Shown: positions 56,989-64,000 of the stretch, piece after piece | Position numbering within the stretch: the first letter of the stretch is position 1 | How the letters are laid out: every line of letters begins with the position of its first letter | Source of the DNA: Caldanaerobius fijiensis DSM 17918 | GTDB taxonomy: Bacteria; Bacillota; Thermoanaerobacteria; Thermoanaerobacterales; Caldanaerobiaceae | Assembly: GCF_900129075.1 (NCBI RefSeq) | Contig: NZ_FQVH01000002.1 | Span: 1 to 64,000 of the forward strand | Length of the DNA stretch: 64,000 nucleotides | Direction of reading: 5' to 3' | Notes under the pieces: generated by a model | What the model saw: only the letters and a program-made list of their open reading frames with translations | The model's database searches: none | What the model was told of the DNA's origin: nothing | Position numbers and translations under genes: made by a program

Positions 56989-58221
56989 ATGAACTATAAA
57001 AATGCTTTGAAGTTCCTTGTAGCCGTCGCTATTATAGCCATATTAGCACTGGGTACGGCTTTCGGAATAAATATAGGGAGCTTAAAGATAAAACCTGTTC
57101 AAGATTACATCAAACTCGGACTTGATTTTAAAGGCGGGGTTTATGCAACCCTTGTTGCACAAGGCAAAGTTGATTCAGATACTATGAACAGAGCTATAGC
57201 TATTGTGAGAAATAGGGTGGACATGCTGGGAGTGACAGAACCTGTAATTACACCTGTCGGCAGTAATGCAATTATGGTTCAGCTGCCTGGCATAAAGGAT
57301 CCTGAATCTGCGATAAAAGTTTTAGGACAAACTGCTCAGCTGCGTTTTGTAGGACCGGATGGTAAGACTATATTGACAGGTGCGGAAGTAAAAACTTCTA
57401 AAGCGGAATTGCAGAGGACAAATGCGGGTCTGGAAGAGCCTGTGGTGACTTTAGTATTCAATGCCAAGGGAACAAAATTATTTTCTGATGCGACACAAAA
57501 GTTTTTGGGGCAACCTATCGCTATATACCTAGATAAAAAAATGATATCAAATCCTGTGGTACAGGCTCATATAACTGATGGAAACGCTATAATAACAGGT
57601 TTACAGACCTTTGAAGAGGCGTCAAAATTAGCTACCCTCATTAGATCAGGTGCGTTGCCTGTTCCATTAAAGGCAGAGGAAGTAAGGGCAATAGGTCCTA
57701 CTCTGGGAATGGATTCCATGAGGGAAAGCTTGATGGCGGGATTATACGGCATAATTCTCGTTATGCTTTTTATGATTGCATATTACAGGTTGCCTGGGCT
57801 TGTTGCTGACCTGGCGTTAATTGTTTACACGGTCATAACACTGATTGTCTTGGCTCTCATACACGCTACTTTGACATTGCCCGGCATGGCTGGTATTATT
57901 CTTTCTATAGGTATGGCTGTGGATGCTAATGTTATTATATTTGAAAGGGTCAAAGAGGAACTAAGAAATGGAAAATCCCTGAGGTCAGCTATTGATGCAG
58001 GCTTTGCTAAAGCCTTTTGGACGGTGTTTGATGCTAATTTGACCACCATAATTGCAGGTGTCGTGCTCTTCTATATGGGTTCGGGTACCATAAAGGGTTT
58101 TGCTGTTACCCTTATAATAGGTGTTCTTGCCAGCATGTTTACAGCTATAACCCTGACGAGATTGCTGCTAAAGATGCTTGTAAATACCAACATCACCAAC
58201 CTTAAATTATATGGAGCGTAA
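56989..58221 (+). CDS. secD: protein translocase subunit SecD
   Basis: A 410-residue membrane protein. Seen: an N-terminal helix, the LGLDFKGGVYATL motif, the periplasmic P1 domain, ARNRVDMLG-like VRNRVDMLGVTEPVI, the conserved GLAAVLIFMLLYYR equivalent (GIILVMLFMIAYYRLPG), the TLPGMAGIILSIGMAVDANV helix and the IIFERVKEELRNG loop. With SecF it uses the proton or sodium gradient to aid late secretion. It is shorter than the E. coli protein, as is usual in Firmicutes. Confidence 0.95.
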   Translation: MNYKNALKFLVAVAIIAILALGTAFGINIGSLKIKPVQDYIKLGLDFKGGVYATLVAQGKVDSDTMNRAIAIVRNRVDMLGVTEPVITPVGSNAIMVQLPGIKDPESAIKVLGQTAQLRFVGPDGKTILTGAEVKTSKAELQRTNAGLEEPVVTLVFNAKGTKLFSDATQKFLGQPIAIYLDKKMISNPVVQAHITDGNAIITGLQTFEEASKLATLIRSGALPVPLKAEEVRAIGPTLGMDSMRESLMAGLYGIILVMLFMIAYYRLPGLVADLALIVYTVITLIVLALIHATLTLPGMAGIILSIGMAVDANVIIFERVKEELRNGKSLRSAIDAGFAKAFWTVFDANLTTIIAGVVLFYMGSGTIKGFAVTLIIGVLASMFTAITLTRLLLKMLVNTNITNLKLYGA

Positions 58222-58233
58222 GGAGGTACGGTC

Positions 58234-59136
58234 ATGGGAATCTTTATAGCAAAGAGAAACATATGGTTTGGTATATCACTTGCAATTATACTAATCGGTT
58301 TTTTATTCACCGCAATTCGCGGCGGAGTAAACTATGGCGTGGATTTCGCTGGCGGCACCCTCATGCAGGTAGACTTTCACAAGCCGGTGACTAAGGCTTT
58401 GGTAAACCAGATAAACGATGTATTGAGCAGTAAAAACCTCTTAAAAGATAGCTATGTTCAACAGATAGGAAACAATCCTGATGTGGCACAAATCAAAACG
58501 AGAAGTCTTTCAGATCAGGAAAGAGTAGAGCTGTTTAAGGCTTTAAAGGGAAGATTTAATTTGCCAGAGAATGAACCGCTTTCCACTACGAAAGTTGGTC
58601 CCTCTATGGGAGTGACGTTGAGAAATCAGGCTATATGGGCTGTGATTGTAGCGTCTATCCTGATGCTCATTTATATAACCATAAGATTTGAGTTTAAATT
58701 TGGTGTAGCAGCTGTTTTGGCTTTGATACACGATCTTTTGATACTCTATGCTGCCTATGCGATTTTTAACATACCCATAAACACACCATTTGTTGCAGCT
58801 ATGTTGACAGTGCTGGGTTACTCTATAAATGATACCATCGTTATTTTTGATAGGATAAGAGATAACCTGAAGATAATGAGGCGAGAGAAATACGATGTTA
58901 TAGCGGATAGGAGTATAATGGAGACTCTGGCCAGGTCTATTAATACGTTATTGACCGTTATTATAACGCTGGTAGCGTTGTATTTCTTTGGCGGACCATC
59001 AATACGTGAGTTTGTTTTACCTCTTTTGATAGGTATTGTAAGCGGAGGTTATTCATCAATTTTTATAGCCAGTCCCATATGGTATATTTTAAAGAATAGG
59101 GAAGTTTCAAAAAGGGCATCATATAAAACGAATTAA
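58234..59136 (+). CDS. secF: protein translocase subunit SecF
   Basis: A 300-residue partner of SecD with six helices. Seen: GVNYGVDFAGGTLMQVDF, PSMGVTLRNQAIWAVI, the AAMLTVLGYSINDTIVIFDRIRDN helix-loop and SIMETLARSINTLLT. GGAGG precedes the ATG, 12 bp after secD. Confidence 0.95.
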   Translation: MGIFIAKRNIWFGISLAIILIGFLFTAIRGGVNYGVDFAGGTLMQVDFHKPVTKALVNQINDVLSSKNLLKDSYVQQIGNNPDVAQIKTRSLSDQERVELFKALKGRFNLPENEPLSTTKVGPSMGVTLRNQAIWAVIVASILMLIYITIRFEFKFGVAAVLALIHDLLILYAAYAIFNIPINTPFVAAMLTVLGYSINDTIVIFDRIRDNLKIMRREKYDVIADRSIMETLARSINTLLTVIITLVALYFFGGPSIREFVLPLLIGIVSGGYSSIFIASPIWYILKNREVSKRASYKTN

Positions 59137-59149
59137 AGGAGGAGTTGAT

Positions 59150-59443
59150 ATGCTAAAAGATATAATACTGGCTGGGATCGGATTGATCTCTCTTACCAAA
59201 GATAAGGCTCAGGAAATTGCCAGTGAATTGGTAAAGCGCGGAGAAATTGCCAAGAATGACGAAAGCGCCTTTGTAAATAGAATGATGAAGTTAGCGGAAG
59301 AGCAAAGCCAAAAAATGAAAGAAAAAATTTCTGATGAGGTTCAGAAAATAATGAAATCGACAAACGTTGTTACGCGCAGTGAGTTTGAGGAATTAAAGAG
59401 GCGGATAGAAACTCTGGAGGAACAAATAAGGCAAGGTCAATAA
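59150..59443 (+). CDS. phasin-like small coiled-coil protein
   Basis: A 97-residue helical protein. A short apolar start (LKDIILAGIGLISLTKDKAQ) is followed by long amphipathic helices and a coiled coil (EFEELKRRIETLEEQIRQ). This resembles the phasin or polyhydroxyalkanoate-synthesis-regulator-like proteins found next to UbiB genes in Firmicutes. No PHA synthase is in the window, so a granule role is doubtful. GGAGGAG precedes the ATG. A strong terminator separates it from the UbiB gene. Confidence 0.65.
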   Translation: MLKDIILAGIGLISLTKDKAQEIASELVKRGEIAKNDESAFVNRMMKLAEEQSQKMKEKISDEVQKIMKSTNVVTRSEFEELKRRIETLEEQIRQGQ

Positions 59444-59456
59444 TTAAAATAAAGGA

Positions 59457-59502
59457 TTAATGATAATAATATCATGGTGATATTATTATCATTAATTTTT
59501 TT
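59457..59502 (+). terminator. 18-bp terminator ahead of the UbiB-like gene
   Basis: The arm at 59457-59474 pairs perfectly with 59478-59495 around TGG, followed by TTTTTTT. The ribosome site of the next gene (GAGGTGA, 59503-59509) begins directly after the T-run. Confidence 0.85.
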
Positions 59503-59515
59503 GAGGTGACTATGA

Positions 59516-61171
59516 TTGAACAGAAAAAACATAAAAAGGTATAAAAAAATCATAGAGGTATTGGCTAAAAATGGTTTGTACATACTCTTAAACAATTTAG
59601 GAATAAAAACCAGGGTTAGAAAACTGGTAATCGATGATATTCCTTTACCTGTTAGAATAAGACATGCCCTTGAAGAATTGGGCCCGACTTTTGTAAAATT
59701 AGGACAGATGATAAGCTTAAGGACTGATTTGATACCGCAGGATATCGCCAGTGAATTGGCAAAATTGCAGGATAAAGTTAAACCTTTTGACTTTATAGAC
59801 GCAAAGCGCATTTTCGAGAGCGAATTAGGTTATAGAATTGAGGACGTTTTTGATTATTTTAGTGAAACACCTATTGCGTCAGCGTCTATAGGACAGGTTT
59901 ATGTGGCATCACTGAAATCTACAGGAGAAAAAGTCGTGGTAAAGATACAGAGACCAGGCATAGATGATATGATTAGCAGTGATATCAATGTGCTCGCTGA
60001 GATTGCTCAGTTTTTAGATGAACACGTTAAAAATAGGCCAGTATCCTTTGTGCAGGTAACAACGGAAATGTGTAATGCATTAAAGAGAGAGCTGGATTAT
60101 ACATTGGAGGCTAGAAATGCAGAAAAATTCAAAAACCTATATAAAAATTCTCTTAACAGGAATCATGTTGTCATTCCTAAAGTATATTGGGATTATACTA
60201 CCAGAAAAGTTCTCACGCTAGAATATATAGATGGAATAGGCGTAAAAAATATAGAACGTATAAAAAGAAGCCATTGGGACGTAAAGAATATTGCCAGGAT
60301 TGGCGCTATCAGCTTTTTAGAACAAGTTATGGATTTTGGCTTCTTTCACGGTGATCCACATCCAGGTAATATAATGGTATTGGGTGATGATAAAATCGCC
60401 TATATTGATTTTGGTACTGTAGGTAAACTCGATAGGATACAAAGGCGATTTTTATATAATTTGTTTGAGGCTTTTATAAATGACGATGTAGATTCTATGG
60501 TAGAAGATTTTGAAGAAATGGGATGCATAACATCTAGTACAGATATTATTTCTTTTAAAAGGGATTTGAAGGATATTATAGATGTGTATTATAATGCATC
60601 TATAAAAGATATAAACATGAAGGATCTAATAAGTCAAATAACGAATATTGTATATAAGCACAGCATCGTTTTGCCAGCCGATTTTACGCTATTGTTTAAG
60701 GCATTGATTACTATTGAAGGCGTTGGAAAGATATTAGATCCTGACTTTAACCTTTCGACTCTCATAAAGGATTATTCTATACACAAGTTTAAAAAGAAGT
60801 TAGACCCGCTAACATACATAGATGAAACTATTCCGGAAATTAAGAAGTTGCTGCGCCTGAGTTTTAAAATGCCATATTTGATATATGAAATTCTAAAAAA
60901 AACGGAAAAAGGCGATATGGCAATAGAAATAAAATATAATGATATTGATGAAATAAAAGACGCATTGAGAGAAATAACAAACAAACTATCACTGAGCATC
61001 ATCGTATCTGCGTTAATTGTTGGTTCCTCACTGGCATTGCAGATAAATACAGGGCCCAAAGTATTGGATATGCCTTTGTTTGGTATATTAGGTTATTTAA
61101 TTGCCTGTGTTATAGGATTATGGCTTATAGGGACCATGATCATTAGCAGCTGGTTTACAAAAAAGAAGTAG
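59516..61171 (+). CDS. ABC1/UbiB (AarF) atypical kinase-like protein
   Basis: A 551-residue protein of the UbiB/ADCK family. Seen: the KxGQ motif in PTFVKLGQMISLRTDLIP, the Ala-rich loop ASASIGQVYVASL, VVKIQRPG (kinase Lys), the catalytic FFHGDPHPGNIM and the metal YIDFGTVGKLD, then two C-terminal membrane helices (about 495-545). In aerobes it supports ubiquinone synthesis. Its role in an anaerobe without ubiquinone is unclear and may involve membrane lipids. The TTG at 59516, six bases after GAGGTGA, is the start. The ATG at 59512 opens only a 10-codon frame. Confidence 0.9.
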   Translation: MNRKNIKRYKKIIEVLAKNGLYILLNNLGIKTRVRKLVIDDIPLPVRIRHALEELGPTFVKLGQMISLRTDLIPQDIASELAKLQDKVKPFDFIDAKRIFESELGYRIEDVFDYFSETPIASASIGQVYVASLKSTGEKVVVKIQRPGIDDMISSDINVLAEIAQFLDEHVKNRPVSFVQVTTEMCNALKRELDYTLEARNAEKFKNLYKNSLNRNHVVIPKVYWDYTTRKVLTLEYIDGIGVKNIERIKRSHWDVKNIARIGAISFLEQVMDFGFFHGDPHPGNIMVLGDDKIAYIDFGTVGKLDRIQRRFLYNLFEAFINDDVDSMVEDFEEMGCITSSTDIISFKRDLKDIIDVYYNASIKDINMKDLISQITNIVYKHSIVLPADFTLLFKALITIEGVGKILDPDFNLSTLIKDYSIHKFKKKLDPLTYIDETIPEIKKLLRLSFKMPYLIYEILKKTEKGDMAIEIKYNDIDEIKDALREITNKLSLSIIVSALIVGSSLALQINTGPKVLDMPLFGILGYLIACVIGLWLIGTMIISSWFTKKK

Positions 61172-61183
61172 AGGGATGATCTC

Positions 61184-63547
61184 ATGCTTACAAGAAAATA
61201 TCGTTGGATCGGCTGTGATATATTAAATCAGCAGTCTATAGTGACACAACTTGCTGCCAAAAGGGGAATTGATATTTATATATCTAAAGACATGATTAGA
61301 GATCCTTTTGAAATAAAGGATATGAAAAAAGCTGTACAGAGAATAAAAAAAGCTATAGACGAAGGTGAAAAGATTGCTGTATATGGAGATTATGATGTAG
61401 ATGGTATAACTTCAACTGCTATACTATATAAGGCATTAAAAGGATTATCGGCTGATGTTATGTACTATATTCCTGATAGACTTGATGAGGGTTATGGTCT
61501 AAATATCGATGCTGTAAAGTATTTGATTGATTGTGGTGTAAAGTTAATTATTACTGTTGACTGCGGAGTTACAGCATTAGACGAGATTAAATATGCTAAT
61601 GATTGCGGTATTGACGTAATTGTTACAGACCATCATACATGTGGACCGGTTTTACCTCCTGCCTATTGTATTGTCAATCCAAAAAGGGAAGATGATATAT
61701 CGCCATTTAAACTTTATGCTGGGGCTGGGATTGCTTTTAAGCTGTCAATGGCTTTAGGATATTCGGTAGATGATTTTATTCAATATGCAGTGTTGGGTAC
61801 GGTTTCAGATATTGTTCCATTAGTAGGTGAAAATAGAATTATAGCAAAATTGGGTTTAGAAAAGATAAATGAGAGAAGCGATCCTGGAATTACGGCGCTT
61901 ATTGAGGTATGCGGGATAACCGGCGATGTAAAGTCTGAAGATATAGGATATAAAATTGGGCCGAGGTTAAATGCGGCTGGAAGGATGTCTACTCCAGAAT
62001 TGGGGTTAAAATTATTACTGACAGAAAACAAGAATGAGGCAATTGATATAGCTAAGGAATTAAACCGATTAAATAGTCAGAGACAGTATATAGAAAACGA
62101 GATTTACTCTGAGGCTGTAAATATGGTAGAGAGCGAAATGCTTCCGGATGTACTTGTGCTAGCAAAAGAAGGGTGGCATGAAGGTGTAATCGGCATTGTG
62201 GCTTCTAAATTGGCTAATGTATATAATAGACCGTGTATTGTAATATCATTGTCCGGTGACATTGGAAAAGGTTCATGTAGAAGTATAAAATATTTCAATA
62301 TATATGAAGCTCTTAAAGTATGTGAGCCATATTTAGAGAAATATGGTGGACATGATATGGCTGCGGGATTAACCATAAAAGCAGAAAATATAGATGTCTT
62401 TAAAAAACAAATTAATTTGTATGCACAAAATATTTTGAAGCCCGAACATAAAACACCTGAAATTTATATTGACATGGTCTTGCCTGAGGAGTATTATCTT
62501 ATAGATACAGCAGAAGAATTGTCTCTGCTTGAACCTTATGGTATAGGTAATCAAAAACCCGTTTTCCTATGTAAGGATTTGACTGTTAGCGATGTGCGAA
62601 ATGTTGGCGATGATAGACATTTGAGGCTGAAATTGTATAGTAGTAAAGGCAGAGAAATAAATGCTGTGGGATTTAACATGGGAAGTTTGATAAATGATAT
62701 CAAACAAGGTGATTGTATTGATGTGGTCTGTAATTTAGAAATAAATAAATGGAATGATGAGAACAATTTACAGTTTAACTTAATTGATGTGAGATATTCA
62801 AAACGTCAAATAACAAACTTATATAATAAATATTTAAATACGTTTAAGCGAGTAATATTAAGGAGCGAGTTTTCGCCAAAACATGTTAAGATATCAGATA
62901 TAAAAGCGAAAAAAATAGAAGAAGCTCTGCTCCCTGCTTTGCTAAAAGAGTATAATAATCTTATAATCGTATATAGTTTCAGACAATTAATCAATTTTAT
63001 AAGGAAGTTTGGTGAACTGTCTGAAAATATAGGATTGTGCTTTGAAGTCATTGATGATGAAAGAAAGAATATCCTGCTGGTTAATCCTGATTATACTTTA
63101 TTGGACTTCAGTAGGTTTCACAATATAATTTTTTTAAATTTACCTGTCGATATAGAAAATTTAAAAGATATAATGAATGTTATGGACTTCAATGTATTTT
63201 TTATTGATGACCCTTGTCATGTGCTGTTGTACAGCGAGGATGTTTGTGATATGATACCGACTAGAAGCGATTTTGAGGATGTATATATTTGTATAAAAGA
63301 ATGTGGTAAAGAGATTTCCAGTAAGAGGTTAATACAAATGTTAAATAAAAACCCTTTAAAAATTGATTTGTGCACGCAGATTTTTAGAGAACTTGGACTA
63401 ATTAAAGTGACAGAAAAAGACGACGGAATATATTACGCTATAAATCAGGTAGGCAAAGTAAATCTAAATAATTCTCGGCTGTACATGAAATTATTAAAGG
63501 TGCGTAATATAGCAAGTGATTTTCTTATGTCGAAAAATATTGTATAA
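61184..63547 (+). CDS. recJ: single-stranded-DNA-specific exonuclease RecJ
   Basis: A 787-residue DHH-family 5'-3' exonuclease. Seen: VYGDYDVDGITSTA (metal Asps at about 69-73), the DHH motif in VTDHHTCGP at 149-151, GAGIAFKLSMA, the DHHA1 signature GWHEGVIGIVASKLA and YGGHDMAAG, and the OB region near ISDVRNVGDDRHLRLKLYSS-type sequence. A longer, poorly conserved C-terminal part (about 550-787) is typical of clostridial RecJ. It is 12 bp after the UbiB gene. apt follows, an order seen in many Firmicutes. Confidence 0.94.
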   Translation: MLTRKYRWIGCDILNQQSIVTQLAAKRGIDIYISKDMIRDPFEIKDMKKAVQRIKKAIDEGEKIAVYGDYDVDGITSTAILYKALKGLSADVMYYIPDRLDEGYGLNIDAVKYLIDCGVKLIITVDCGVTALDEIKYANDCGIDVIVTDHHTCGPVLPPAYCIVNPKREDDISPFKLYAGAGIAFKLSMALGYSVDDFIQYAVLGTVSDIVPLVGENRIIAKLGLEKINERSDPGITALIEVCGITGDVKSEDIGYKIGPRLNAAGRMSTPELGLKLLLTENKNEAIDIAKELNRLNSQRQYIENEIYSEAVNMVESEMLPDVLVLAKEGWHEGVIGIVASKLANVYNRPCIVISLSGDIGKGSCRSIKYFNIYEALKVCEPYLEKYGGHDMAAGLTIKAENIDVFKKQINLYAQNILKPEHKTPEIYIDMVLPEEYYLIDTAEELSLLEPYGIGNQKPVFLCKDLTVSDVRNVGDDRHLRLKLYSSKGREINAVGFNMGSLINDIKQGDCIDVVCNLEINKWNDENNLQFNLIDVRYSKRQITNLYNKYLNTFKRVILRSEFSPKHVKISDIKAKKIEEALLPALLKEYNNLIIVYSFRQLINFIRKFGELSENIGLCFEVIDDERKNILLVNPDYTLLDFSRFHNIIFLNLPVDIENLKDIMNVMDFNVFFIDDPCHVLLYSEDVCDMIPTRSDFEDVYICIKECGKEISSKRLIQMLNKNPLKIDLCTQIFRELGLIKVTEKDDGIYYAINQVGKVNLNNSRLYMKLLKVRNIASDFLMSKNIV

Positions 63548-63590
63548 TTAGATTGTACTTATTAAAATGTATATATCTAGGAGGGTTTAA

Positions 63591-64000
63591 ATGGATCTAA
63601 CAACAATAAAAGAAATGATAAGAATTATACCTGATTTTCCTAAAGCGGGGATAAGTTTTAAAGATATCACGACAGTTATAAAAGATGGTGTTGCACTCAA
63701 ATATATAATAGATGAGATGGCCGAGAGATGTAGTGACAGAAAGATAGATATAATAGCCGGTCCTGAAGCTAGAAGTTTTATCATAGGAGCACCATTAGCT
63801 TATCGGCTTGGCGTTGGATTTGTCCCAATACGTAAGCCAGGGAAATTGCCAGCTGAAACAATAAAGAGAGAATATCAATTAGAATATGGTACTGATGCGA
63901 TGGAATTGCACAAGGATGCCATAAAGCCGGGTCAAAATGTGCTTATAGTGGATGACCTGCTTGCTACAGGGGGGACAATTATTACAGCGGTAAAATTAGT
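63591..64000 (+). CDS. apt: adenine phosphoribosyltransferase (5' part, cut by window edge)
   Basis: The first 136 codons of Apt, which makes AMP from adenine and PRPP. Seen: [57 protein letters not shown] and the PRPP motif [13 protein letters not shown]. Only about 35 residues should be missing. AGGAGGG lies 5 bases before the ATG. It is often followed by relA, which would lie outside the window. Confidence 0.95.
   Translation, partial: MDLTTIKEMIRIIPDFPKAGISFKDITTVIKDGVALKYIIDEMAERCSDRKIDIIAGPEARSFIIGAPLAYRLGVGFVPIRKPGKLPAETIKREYQLEYGTDAMELHKDAIKPGQNVLIVDDLLATGGTIITAVKL

Noticed and set aside
59512-59544. ATG 59512 as start of the UbiB-like protein
   Set aside because: That frame stops after 10 codons, and the TTG at 59516 has better spacing and gives the family N-terminus.

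Overview
The window is about 64 kb of AT-rich DNA carrying densely packed bacterial genes. The content points to an anaerobic, endospore-forming, probably thermophilic member of the Clostridia (Thermoanaerobacterales-like; genus not resolved). The evidence is a PyrR-controlled pyr operon with PyrK/PyrD, CotF-type spore coat proteins, BofC-like and SpoIID-like genes inside the ruvABC-queA-tgt-yajC-secDF block, the SCIFF peptide and its radical SAM maturase, strong AGGAGG ribosome sites, and many TTG/GTG starts. No rRNA, CRISPR array, prophage or complete insertion sequence is visible.

Layout: (1) 1-2.8 kb: an unrecognised C-terminal fragment with nested inverted repeats at the left edge (possibly the end of an IS200/IS605-type element), a YdjC/ChbG-family deacetylase, and a divergent Pit phosphate permease with its DUF47 partner. 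(2) 3.0-12.4 kb: a co-oriented carbohydrate locus (Gfo/Idh/MocA dehydrogenase, two TIM-barrel isomerases, NanE-type epimerase, orphan family-5 binding lipoprotein, DUF4127 protein, ROK kinase, nitroreductase, RpiR regulator). It looks like a catabolic pathway for an amino-sugar derivative whose substrate cannot be named. (3) 12.4-20.6 kb: a homocitrate/(Re)-citrate-synthase-like gene with aconitase, a tRNA-Val, a TGS/uridine-kinase fusion, and two transporters. (4) 20.6-31.1 kb: the complete UMP operon pyrR-B-C-F-carA-carB-K-D-E, with a PyrR attenuator before pyrR and a second one before pyrB. The second has a 13-codon leader ORF built into its terminator.

(5) 31.2-40.9 kb: a MocR-type regulator, two CotF-like coat proteins, a GH18-SLH protein, then a run of two glycosyltransferase proteins and two signal-less proteins sharing a C-terminal domain (DUF6385-like; one also has a DNRLRE domain), and a four-cysteine small protein. 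This looks like a spore-surface fibre and glycosylation module and is the best candidate here for an undescribed system. (6) 41-47.5 kb: peptidase, formiminotransferase, Nudix, IMPACT, CoA-binding, paired half-size TauE/SafE proteins, YebC, and a lone CheW. (7) 47.7-64 kb: a conserved block with BofC-like, ruvC-ruvA-ruvB, DUF2905, SpoIID-like, queA, tgt, yajC, a TIGR04086-like membrane protein, scfA-scfB, secD-secF, phasin-like, UbiB/ABC1, recJ and the 5' part of apt, which runs off the right edge.

Start sites were chosen by ribosome-binding-site spacing and family N-termini. Where they differ from the longest frame, the entry says so. Family assignments come from recognising motifs by eye, without any database search.
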